Below are positions 37,968-45,285 of a stretch of 64,000 nt of DNA, one piece after another. The stretch is from positions 9,059,486 to 9,123,485 of the forward strand of contig NZ_CP022161.1 in NCBI RefSeq assembly GCF_002214185.1, in the 5' to 3' direction. The notes under the pieces were generated by a model that saw only the letters and a program-made list of their open reading frames with translations, was not told the DNA's origin and made no database searches. This DNA is from Streptomyces capitiformicae (GTDB lineage: Bacteria; Actinomycetota; Actinomycetes; Streptomycetales; Streptomycetaceae). The first letter of the stretch is position 1. Every line of letters starts with the position of its first letter. The position numbers and the translations under genes were made by a program.

Positions 37968-38840
37968 ATGATCCTGATCACGGGTGCCACCGGCACCATC
38001 GGCGGTGAAGTCGTACGACAGCTCGCGGCGCGCGGGGAGAAGGTGCGCGCGCTGACGCGGGACCCGGCCCGGGCGCGGGTGCCCGAGGGAGTGGAGGTGG
38101 CGTGTGCGGACTACCTCGCCCCGGAGACCGTCGAGGCCGCGATGGCCGGGGTCTCGGCCCTGTTCGCGGTGTCGGTGTTCGGGCCCGGGGACGCCGAGGC
38201 GGACGCGGCGCTGGTCGGCATGGCGCGTGCGGCGGGCGTACGGCGCATCGTGAAGCTCTCCGCCATCGGCACCGGCGACCCGGCGTCCGGGCCCGGAGGG
38301 AACTGGCATCTTCCCGGTGAACAGGCCGTCCGGGCCAGTGGGTTGGAGTGGACGGTGCTGCGGCCCTCGTTCTTCGCGTCCAACACGCTGAGCTGGGCGG
38401 ACGCTATCCACGCAGGTGGGCCCGTGCCCAACATGACGGGGACCGGTGTCCAGGGAGTCGTCGACCCGCGCGATGTGTCGGAGGTCGCCGTACGGGCGCT
38501 GCTGGAGCCCCGGCACGCGGGGCGGACGTACACCCTCACCGGTCCGGAGGCGATCGGTACCGGCGACCAGGCCGCCGTGCTCGCTTCCGTCCTCGGCCGG
38601 CCGGTCCGCACGGTCGACCTCTCGCCGGACGGGACACGGGAGTTTCTGACGGCCGCCGGGCTGGGGGACGTGTATGTGGAGGGCGTGGGGGCGGGGACCG
38701 CGTATGTGCGGGAGGGCGGCGGGGCCCAGGTCGCGGAAGATGTGCCTGAGGTGCTGGGGCGCCGGGCGCGAACGTACCGGACGTGGGCCGAGGACCATCG
38801 GGCGGTGTTCGCCCGGGACAGTCGTCGTACATCAAGGTGA
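37968..38840 (+). CDS. NmrA-like NAD(P)-binding protein
   Basis: 290 residues. The Rossmann start MILITGATGTIGGEVVRQLAARG (GxxGxxG) is followed by the atypical short-chain reductase pattern of the NmrA/QOR2 group: DYLAPETVEAAMAGVSALFAVS, KLSAIGTG, and LEWTVLRPSFFASN. The catalytic Tyr-x-x-x-Lys is missing, so it may sense redox cofactors or act as a quinone or aldehyde reductase. The ATG lacks a ribosome site, pointing to a leaderless message. Probably controlled by the divergent AraC protein. Confidence 0.85.
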   Translation: MILITGATGTIGGEVVRQLAARGEKVRALTRDPARARVPEGVEVACADYLAPETVEAAMAGVSALFAVSVFGPGDAEADAALVGMARAAGVRRIVKLSAIGTGDPASGPGGNWHLPGEQAVRASGLEWTVLRPSFFASNTLSWADAIHAGGPVPNMTGTGVQGVVDPRDVSEVAVRALLEPRHAGRTYTLTGPEAIGTGDQAAVLASVLGRPVRTVDLSPDGTREFLTAAGLGDVYVEGVGAGTAYVREGGGAQVAEDVPEVLGRRARTYRTWAEDHRAVFARDSRRTSR

Positions 38841-39004
38841 GTAGATGTCCTGGTTCGGGAAACTCCTCGACTTGGGTGACGCGTTGTCGGTAAACAGTGA
38901 TTCATCCGAATGGTCACTCTGCGCCCAGTGGGGGCCGGGGAGCCCGGTAGGAACCGGTACATCCGGTTGTGGCTGGGGCGCAGGGTGTGGGGGAAAGAAC
39001 GGGG

Positions 39005-40690
39005 ATGTTCATGGTGCATCGACACCATCGCGAGACCTACTACGTCGTCAACGAGGGTCGGATCCTGGAGTTCGAGAAGGGGGACGCGGTCGCACGCGTA
39101 CCGAGCGCGACCGAGCAGCAGATGGCCTTCCGCTTCTCCAGGTTCGGGGAGAAGGGAGTCCAGCTCGACGAGACACTGCGTGGCAAACTCGCCGAGGCCA
39201 TGACCACGGGCACGGGCGGCGGCGACCCCGACTCGGGGGAGCCCGGGACGGCGATCCCGGCGGGGTTCACGTACCTCGGGCAGTTCGTCGACCACGATCT
39301 GACCCTGGACCGCACCCAGGTGGGGCTGGGGGAGCCGGTCCCGGTCGAGGACCTGGTGCAGGGCCGCAGTCCCGCCCTCGACCTCGACTCGCTCTACGGG
39401 CTCGGCCCGCACCACTCCAGCAGCGCCCGCTTCTACGAGACGGAAGCCCGCCTCAAGATGGGTACGACGCTCGGCGTGCCCTTCCCGCCCGAGTTCCCAC
39501 CCGCCAACATCGACCAGGAGGGCTTCGACCTCCCGAGGGCCGGCGAGACGGCCGGCGGCACCCGGGCCAACCAGCGCGCCGCGCTCATCCCGGACGCGCG
39601 CAACGACGAGAACCTGGCTGTCGCCCAGCTCCATCTGGCGTTCATCCGTTTCCACAACCGCGTCGTCGACCACCTCGTCGAGCGCGGAGTGCCCGAGCAC
39701 CGGTTGCTCAAGGCGGCCCGGGACATCGTCGTGAAGCACTACCAGTGGATGCTGCGCACCGACTTCCTGCCGCGCATCGTCGACCCGGACATCGTCGAGC
39801 GGGTCTTCACCCGCGGGCGCCGGCACTTCGAGGTGCCGGGCTACATACGCCCCGGCGACCTGCCGACGATGCCCATCGAGTTCTCCGTCGCCGCCTACCG
39901 GCTCGGGCACAGCATGGTCCGCGGGGCCTACCAGTGGAACGCCGTCTTCCGCGCGGGCGGATCCGGCCCGATCGCCTCGCTGGACCTGCTGTTCCGGTTC
40001 AGTGGCACGGCGGGCAACCTCAACCCGGACGGCGAACTGGACGACCCGAACTCGGGGGTGGGCCTGCGGCTGCCGAGCAACTGGATCGCCGACTTCCGCA
40101 GGCTGTTCGACTTCGGCGAGGCGGGCCGCGACGACCTGGTCGTGCCCGCGGCCGAGTTCAACGTCGCCAAACGGCTCGACACCCTGCTCGTCGACCCGCT
40201 GGCCGCGCTTCCGCTCGGCACCTTCGGCGGCCGAGGGCTCCCGGAGCCGCCGCCGATCCAGCGCAACCTCGCGTTCCGCAACCTCACGCGGGCCGCGATG
40301 GTCGAGCTGGCCACCGGGCCACAGCTGGCCGCCCAGATGGGCTTCAAGCCGCTGACGGAGGACCAGATCCTCCGGGGCAACGGCGGCGCCGTCCTGGAGG
40401 GTCTGTCCGACACCGAGCGCGCGCAGTTGGTGGAGCACACCCCGCTGTGGTTCTACGTCCTGCGCGAGGCCGAGGTGAACGAGGCGCGCCCCGGCAGCCT
40501 CACCGGCGTCGGCGGCACGCTCGTCGCCGAGGTCTTCCATCGCGCGATGGAGGGCAGCCGGAGGTCGATCGTGAAGCACCCGGGCTGGCGCCCGAGCCTC
40601 CCGGCCCACCAGAAGGGCAAGTTCACGATGACGGACCTGCTCCTGTTCGCCTTCGAGAACGACGCGAAGCTGCTGAACCCGCTGGGCTAG
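39005..40690 (+). CDS. Animal-type heme peroxidase family protein
   Basis: 561 residues of the peroxidase-cyclooxygenase superfamily. The distal His97 is in YLGQFVDHDLTLD, which also carries the calcium- and heme-linked Asp. RNDENLAVAQLHLAFIRFHNRVVDHL and VAAYRLGHSMVRGAY (proximal His) follow, and LPSNWIADFRRLFDF lies further on. There is no signal peptide, so it should be intracellular. GGGGGAAAGAACGG precedes the ATG; a second ATG is two codons on. Bacterial members oxidise halides or aromatic substrates with H2O2; this one's substrate is unknown. Confidence 0.9.
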   Translation: MFMVHRHHRETYYVVNEGRILEFEKGDAVARVPSATEQQMAFRFSRFGEKGVQLDETLRGKLAEAMTTGTGGGDPDSGEPGTAIPAGFTYLGQFVDHDLTLDRTQVGLGEPVPVEDLVQGRSPALDLDSLYGLGPHHSSSARFYETEARLKMGTTLGVPFPPEFPPANIDQEGFDLPRAGETAGGTRANQRAALIPDARNDENLAVAQLHLAFIRFHNRVVDHLVERGVPEHRLLKAARDIVVKHYQWMLRTDFLPRIVDPDIVERVFTRGRRHFEVPGYIRPGDLPTMPIEFSVAAYRLGHSMVRGAYQWNAVFRAGGSGPIASLDLLFRFSGTAGNLNPDGELDDPNSGVGLRLPSNWIADFRRLFDFGEAGRDDLVVPAAEFNVAKRLDTLLVDPLAALPLGTFGGRGLPEPPPIQRNLAFRNLTRAAMVELATGPQLAAQMGFKPLTEDQILRGNGGAVLEGLSDTERAQLVEHTPLWFYVLREAEVNEARPGSLTGVGGTLVAEVFHRAMEGSRRSIVKHPGWRPSLPAHQKGKFTMTDLLLFAFENDAKLLNPLG

Positions 40691-40788
40691 CCCGCGTCAC
40701 CGCTGCCGCTGGATGAGCCGGCGGCAGCACGCCCGCCGCTGGTTCACCCGGCGGTGTCACTCCCGTCGTTCGGGCTGTGGGCCGGTGC

Positions 40789-41211
40789 TCACATTCCGAA
40801 CGGCGTGGGGTCCGAGGCCAGCGCCCGGAAGTACGCCCGGGGGTCGGCCACCAGCTTGCGGGCACCGAGGTCCAACAGCCCGGCGACGGCGGTGATCTCG
40901 GCGGCAACCGTGCCGTCGGTCTTGCGGATCGTCTGCTCGACCCGGAACGTCCTGCCCTCGCCCCAGAGGAACGAGCACGTCACCTCGATCTCGTCACCGG
41001 CGTGCAGTTCTCGCCGGTAACGGATCGTCGTCTCCAGGGTCACCGGGCCGACGCCCTTCGCCATCAGATCGGCCTGACGTACACCGGCCGCCTGGAGCAG
41101 CGACCAGCGCGCGTGTTCCCCGTACTGGAGATACACGCTCTGGTTGAGGTGTCCCTGCACGTCGGTCTCGTATCCCCGCACGGTGACGGGTACGGAAAAC
41201 GACTCGGCCAC
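40789..41211 (-). CDS. Acyl-CoA thioesterase (4HBT hot-dog family)
   Basis: 140 residues from a GTG with GGAGGAGGGCAA upstream. The 4HBT signature DVQGHLNQSVYLQYGEHARW carries the catalytic Asp, and IEVTCSFLWGEGRTFRVEQTI and VAAEITAVAGLLDL complete a single hot-dog domain. It hydrolyses an acyl- or aroyl-CoA in the cytosol. A perfect 7-4-7 palindrome lies 32 bases upstream. No aromatic-acid genes are next to it, so the substrate is open. Confidence 0.88.
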   Translation of the reverse strand: MAESFSVPVTVRGYETDVQGHLNQSVYLQYGEHARWSLLQAAGVRQADLMAKGVGPVTLETTIRYRRELHAGDEIEVTCSFLWGEGRTFRVEQTIRKTDGTVAAEITAVAGLLDLGARKLVADPRAYFRALASDPTPFGM

Positions 41212-41242
41212 GACTTGCCCTCCTCCGAAGATCCCCACTGTT

Positions 41243-41260
41243 ACTGAGCGCTTGCTCAGT
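41243..41260. promoter_or_regulatory. Palindromic operator (TetR-type) upstream of the thioesterase
   Basis: ACTGAGC-GCTT-GCTCAGT is a perfect 18-base palindrome, 32 bases upstream of the thioesterase start and just beyond the end of the next gene. Arms of this size and spacing suit TetR-family repressors of fatty or aromatic acyl-CoA genes. No TetR gene is in the window. Confidence 0.6.
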
Positions 41261-41263
41261 CCA

Positions 41264-41920
41264 TCACGCTCGTCGTGGGGAAGCCAGCAGATACCGCTGC
41301 CGCGTACGGGGATCCGTGTGCTCGCCCGCCTGCCAGCCCGCCTTCTCCAGCGTCGCCGCGCAGGACCGCAGGGCCTCGGGGTCCGGCTCGTGCACGGCGA
41401 CGGCCTCCGGCTGGGGAGTCGCCCGCACCCGGTAGCCGCCGTCCCGCGCGTCCGCCCCGGCAGGACGATGGCCCGCGGCCTCCAGGGCGAGCGCGGCCGC
41501 CTGCACCAGATGCGTCCGCTCCCAGCCGCACGGGCGATCCGTGACACCGCCCGGACTGGTCATCCGGCGCAGCTCCAGGAGCCCCTGCCAGGCACTGTGC
41601 ACCTCACGTACGCGCGCGGGCCCGGCCGCGGCGGCCTCCTCACCGCCGACCCGCGCCGCGAACACCCCGGCCTCTGCGGGGGCACGGGCCGGGGCGGGCG
41701 TATCGGCAGCCGGAGCGTCCTCGGGCAGCAGGGCGGCGGTCTCCCGTATGCGATGGCCCGCCGGTGTCAGGAAGTGGTCGTGCGGCGGGCGCGGATGCCG
41801 GAACGCCAGCCCTCGCTTCACCAACGCGGCGAGCTGGGTCTCCGTACCCGCCAGCCGCCCGGTCACCGGCTCGGCGGCCTCGATGATCCGCCGCTGGGCA
41901 GCGGTCGGCGGTCGTGTCAC
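41264..41920 (-). CDS. Hypothetical protein with winged-helix-like N-terminus
   Basis: 218 residues from a GTG with AAGGAAGG upstream. The first 60 residues (AAQRRIIEAAEP, LAALVKRGLAFRHPRP, FLTPAGHRIRE) look like a winged helix with a wing. The middle is Ala/Pro-rich, and the C-terminus has GYRVRATPQPEAVAV and AATLEKAGWQAGEHTD. I do not recognise a named family. It is the last of four to five genes read in this direction. Confidence 0.65.
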   Translation of the reverse strand: MTRPPTAAQRRIIEAAEPVTGRLAGTETQLAALVKRGLAFRHPRPPHDHFLTPAGHRIRETAALLPEDAPAADTPAPARAPAEAGVFAARVGGEEAAAAGPARVREVHSAWQGLLELRRMTSPGGVTDRPCGWERTHLVQAAALALEAAGHRPAGADARDGGYRVRATPQPEAVAVHEPDPEALRSCAATLEKAGWQAGEHTDPRTRQRYLLASPRRA

Positions 41921-41984
41921 GGCACCTTCCTTCCCCGGGGAGCGTCATCTCATGGGCGTCCCTGGGCGGTCTCATGGACGTCCG

Positions 41985-42611
41985 TCAACCCACTCGAAGA
42001 CTACGAGGAGGGTCTGACAAGGGCCTGATGTTCCACCCGGCGATGACCGGACGGCCGTGCTCGGTGCCGAGCCGGCAGACCGTCCCCGTGGCCAGCTGGA
42101 ACAGCGCCCCGCCCGACGCCGGCAGCCCGAGCCAGCGGGCGGTGAGGACGCGCAGGAAGTGCCCGTGCGCCACCAGCACCACACACCCCTCGGTGTTCGC
42201 CAGCGCGGCGTGCGCCTTCGCGACCATCCGGTCGGCGCGCGCCCCGACCTCCTCCGGGCTCTCCCCGGGATGCTCGGCCGGTCCCGGCGCGACCCCGTCC
42301 GTGAACAGGAACCAGTCCGGCCGGGTGCGATGGATCTCGACGGTCGTGACCCCCTCGTACCCGCCGTAGTCCCACTCGGAGAGATCCGCGTCGACCCGCG
42401 CCCCGGCGAGACCGGCCAACTCGGCCGTCTCCCGGGCGCGCTTCAGCGGACTGACGAACACGGCGCCGATGTGGTGCGAGTTGAGCAGCGGGGCGAGGCC
42501 GCGTGCCTGCGCCCGCCCGTTGTCCGTCAGCGGGATGTCGGTCCAGCTGGTGTGCTGCCCGGACACCGACCACTCGGTCTCACCGTGCCGCACGAGAAAG
42601 AGATCACCCAT
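41985..42611 (-). CDS. Histidine phosphatase family protein
   Basis: 208 residues of the phosphoglycerate-mutase-like superfamily. LFLVRHGETEWS has the catalytic RHG, SPLKRARETAELAG the second Arg, DLSEWDYGGYEG the acid region, and VVLVAHGHFLRVLTARWLGLP the second His. The set suits a broad phosphatase such as a glucosyl-3-phosphoglycerate or alpha-ribazole-type phosphatase, not a mutase. ATG lies three bases after the HAD-like gene stop, so both are likely co-translated. Confidence 0.9.
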   Translation of the reverse strand: MGDLFLVRHGETEWSVSGQHTSWTDIPLTDNGRAQARGLAPLLNSHHIGAVFVSPLKRARETAELAGLAGARVDADLSEWDYGGYEGVTTVEIHRTRPDWFLFTDGVAPGPAEHPGESPEEVGARADRMVAKAHAALANTEGCVVLVAHGHFLRVLTARWLGLPASGGALFQLATGTVCRLGTEHGRPVIAGWNIRPLSDPPRSLRVG

Positions 42612-42614
42612 GCC

Positions 42615-43148
42615 TCACAGGCTACGAGCCCAGCGTTCCAGCTCCGCGAACTCCGGCTCCCGCAGCCCCTTGCGCGGGTCGATCCGGAGCAGGAGCGCCG
42701 CCCCCTCGTGGTACTTCGCCACATGCCGTACGTCGAGATCGGTGATCATGTCGTCGACCCAGACGAACGGCCGCCCCGCCGCCCACTCCACGACCCGCCG
42801 CGTCTTCCAGTACAGCCCTTCCGGGTCCTTGGCGAACAGGTTCGTGAACTCGATGACCGGCAGATCGCGCGGCAACCCGATCACCGGCCCGATCATCTCG
42901 TTGGCCTCATGCATCCACGTCGTGGCCCACGCCAGCTCGTACGGCAGCGCGAGCAACCGTGCGCCATGCGCCGGGTTCAGCCGAATCCGCAGCCCCCGGC
43001 GCAACCGCCGGGACCCCGGCTTCTGCCGCGCCGACCAGTTGGACGGGTGCACCCGGCGGGTCACATAACCACGGGGTCGCCACAAGCGGGCGCCGAAGGG
43101 GTTGAGGGGGCCGTCCACGTCGAGGAGGAGCAGCGGTCGGTCGGTCAT
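42615..43148 (-). CDS. HAD-like hydrolase domain protein
   Basis: 177 residues. LLLLDVDGPLNPF resembles HAD motif I (DxDG), and RPFVWVDDMITDLD near residue 130 resembles motif III-IV acids. The region between (AWATTWMHEANEMIGPVIGLP) has the WATTW block common in this actinobacterial group. It is probably a small phosphatase acting with the phosphatase gene downstream. The substrate is unknown. Confidence 0.75.
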   Translation of the reverse strand: MTDRPLLLLDVDGPLNPFGARLWRPRGYVTRRVHPSNWSARQKPGSRRLRRGLRIRLNPAHGARLLALPYELAWATTWMHEANEMIGPVIGLPRDLPVIEFTNLFAKDPEGLYWKTRRVVEWAAGRPFVWVDDMITDLDVRHVAKYHEGAALLLRIDPRKGLREPEFAELERWARSL

Positions 43149-43210
43149 GGGGAAGGGCTACCCATCCCGGCGCGCGCACACCTCACGGTCACTGCGGGCC
43201 GCGCTCGCCG

Positions 43211-44419
43211 CTACTGCCGGTACCCGCTCAGGAACCGTCCGATCCGGCCGATCGCCGCCTCCAGGTCCTCCGCGTGGGGGAGGGTCAGGATGCGGAAGTG
43301 GTCGGGGGTGGGCCAGTTGAAGCCGGTGCCCTGGACCACCTGGATCTTCTCGCGCAGGAGCAGGTCCAGGACGAACTTCTCGTCGTCGTGGATCTTGTGG
43401 ACCTTGGGGTCCAGACGAGGGAACGCGTACAGCGAGCCCTTCGGCTTCACGCACGACACACCGGGGATCTCATTGAGCTTCTCCCAGGCCACGTTCCGCT
43501 GTTCGTGCAGCCGGCCGCCCGGCGCGGTCAGTTCATTGATGGACTGGCGGCCCCCCAGCGCGGCCTGGATGGCGTACTGCGCGGGCGCGTTGGCGCACAG
43601 CCGCATGGAGGCCAGCATGGTCAGGCCCTCCAGGTAGTTCCTGGCGTGCTGCTTGGGGCCGGTGACGACCAGCCAGCCCGAGCGGAAGCCGGCCACCCGG
43701 TACGTCTTCGACAGACCGCAGAAGGTGAGGACGACGAGGTCGGGGGCGAGAGCCGCGGCCGAGTGGTGCACGGCGTCGTCGTACAGGATCTGGTCGTAGA
43801 TCTCGTCGGCGAAGACCATCAGGCCGTGGCGGCGGGCGAGGTCGAGGATGCCCTCGATGATCTCCTTCGGGTAGACCGCGCCGGTGGGGTTGTTCGGGTT
43901 GATGATGACGACGGCCTTCGTACGGTCCGTGATCTTCGACGCCATGTCGTCCAGGTCCGGGTACCAGTCGGCCTGTTCGTCGCAGAGGTAGTGGACCGCC
44001 TTGCCGCCCGCGAGTGTCGTGACGGCCGTCCAGAGCGGGAAGTCGGGGGCGGGGATGAGTACTTCGTCGCCGTCCTCGACCAGCGCGGTCACGGCCATCG
44101 AGATCAGCTCGGAGATGCCGTTGCCGAGGAAGACGTCGTCGACGTCGACGGTCAGGCCCAGGTTCTGGTAGCGCCCGGCGACGGCCCGGCGGGCCGAGAG
44201 GACGCCCCGGGAGTCCGTGTAGCCGTGCGCCTGCGGGAGCATCCGGATCATGTCCTGGAGGATCTCCTCGGGCGCCTCGAAGCCGAACAGCGCGGGGTTG
44301 CCGGTGTTCAGGCGCAGCACGCTGTGGCCGGCCTTCTCCAGCGCGTCCGCGTGCTCGATCACGGGGCCGCGGATCTCGTAACAGACCTCGCTGAGCTTGT
44401 TCGACTGCCGGAACTCCAT
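43211..44419 (-). CDS. Pyridoxal-phosphate aminotransferase (AlaA-type, alanine/pyruvate)
   Basis: 402 residues of class I aminotransferases. VCYEIRGPVIEHADALEKAGHSV-type N-terminus, GYTDSRGVLSARRAV, NPNNPTGAVYP, FADEIYDQILYDD and the Schiff-base Lys in FCGLSKTYRVAGFRSGW are all present. The N-terminus and length match AlaA, which makes alanine from pyruvate and glutamate. GGAGGGC lies some ten bases before the ATG. It is divergent from the HxlR regulator with two inverted repeats between them, so it is likely under that regulator. Confidence 0.9.
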   Translation of the reverse strand: MEFRQSNKLSEVCYEIRGPVIEHADALEKAGHSVLRLNTGNPALFGFEAPEEILQDMIRMLPQAHGYTDSRGVLSARRAVAGRYQNLGLTVDVDDVFLGNGISELISMAVTALVEDGDEVLIPAPDFPLWTAVTTLAGGKAVHYLCDEQADWYPDLDDMASKITDRTKAVVIINPNNPTGAVYPKEIIEGILDLARRHGLMVFADEIYDQILYDDAVHHSAAALAPDLVVLTFCGLSKTYRVAGFRSGWLVVTGPKQHARNYLEGLTMLASMRLCANAPAQYAIQAALGGRQSINELTAPGGRLHEQRNVAWEKLNEIPGVSCVKPKGSLYAFPRLDPKVHKIHDDEKFVLDLLLREKIQVVQGTGFNWPTPDHFRILTLPHAEDLEAAIGRIGRFLSGYRQ

Positions 44420-44447
44420 GCGCCTAGCCCTCCGGTTCGTTGTGTTG

Positions 44448-44482
44448 CTTGGTTTTACCAAGTAGGTGCTTGGAAAGTCCAA
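44448..44482. promoter_or_regulatory. Paired inverted repeats between alaA-like and HxlR genes
   Basis: CTTGG-TTTTA-CCAAG (44448-44462) and TTGG-AAAGT-CCAA (44470-44482) share the same half-site; the CTTGG starts are 21 bases apart, two helical turns. The second overlaps a promoter for the regulator (TTGGAA at 44470, 16-base gap, TAGACT at 44492). HxlR proteins bind such repeats, often repressing themselves and their neighbour. Confidence 0.75.
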
Positions 44483-44504
44483 CGACATGTCTAGACTGCG
44501 TCGC

Positions 44505-45137
44505 ATGTCACCTCGCCGAAGCTACGACCAGTACTGTTCCGCCGCCCGGGCGCTCGACCTCGTCGGCGACCGCTGGACCCTGCTGATCGTGCGCGAACTG
44601 CTGGCCGGACCGCGTCGGTACACCGACCTCCACGCGGACCTCCCGGGAGTCAGCACCGACGTTCTCGCCTCCCGGCTGAAGGACATGGAACGGGACGGGC
44701 TGACGACGCGGCGCCGACTTCCCCCACCGGGTGCCGCGTACGTCTACGAACTCACCGGGCGGGGGCGCGAGTTGCTGCCCGTGCTACAGGCGCTCGGGGC
44801 GTGGGGTTCGTCCGCGCTGGGCGAGCGCCGGGCCACCGACGCCGTACGCGCGCACTGGTTCGCCCTGCCGCTGCTGCGTGGGCTCGACGGGTGTGCCGCC
44901 GGGCTCGTCGAAGTGGGGCTGGAGGAGGGGCGGTTCCATGTGTGGGTCGGTGCGGAGGACGGGCCGGTCTACGGGGAGGGGGCCGCGCCCGAGTCACCGG
45001 ACGTCCGGTTGTCGATCGACGCGGCGACCTGCGGTGCGCTCGGCCGGGGGGAGTTGAGCCTGCGGGACGCCGTACGGCAGAGGCGGGTCGAGGTGGAAGG
45101 CGACGGAGCCTTGGCGAAGGAGTTGCGGGAGGGGTGA
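44505..45137 (+). CDS. HxlR-family transcriptional regulator
   Basis: 210 residues. The winged helix ALDLVGDRWTLLIVRELLAGPRRYTDLHADLPGVSTDVLASRL defines the family; only the motif parts ALDLVGDRWTLLIVREL and VSTDVLASRLKDMERDGL are quoted here for the HTH and wing. A C-terminal SCP2-like half follows. ATG at 44505 lies seven bases after TAGACT, a leaderless start; an earlier ATG at 44487 would overlap that -10 box. It probably represses itself and the divergent aminotransferase. Confidence 0.9.
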   Translation: MSPRRSYDQYCSAARALDLVGDRWTLLIVRELLAGPRRYTDLHADLPGVSTDVLASRLKDMERDGLTTRRRLPPPGAAYVYELTGRGRELLPVLQALGAWGSSALGERRATDAVRAHWFALPLLRGLDGCAAGLVEVGLEEGRFHVWVGAEDGPVYGEGAAPESPDVRLSIDAATCGALGRGELSLRDAVRQRRVEVEGDGALAKELREG

Positions 45138-45178
45138 GTCAGGGCGAGTCGGGGGCCTTGGGGGTGCTCCGCGGCTGA

Positions 45179-45234
45179 CGGCTTCGGCCCCGCACCCGGT
45201 CCAGCCGTAGCTGTGGGGTGCGGGGCCGAAGCCG
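45179..45234. terminator. Strong bidirectional terminator
   Basis: Nineteen-base perfect arms (CGGCTTCGGCCCCGCACCC and complement) around an 18-base loop, between the convergent HxlR gene and the surface-protein gene. Confidence 0.85.
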
Positions 45235-45285
45235 TTGCGAGAGCGCTGTCGTCGCTCCTGCTCCTGGCTGCTCCTGACTTCCTGA

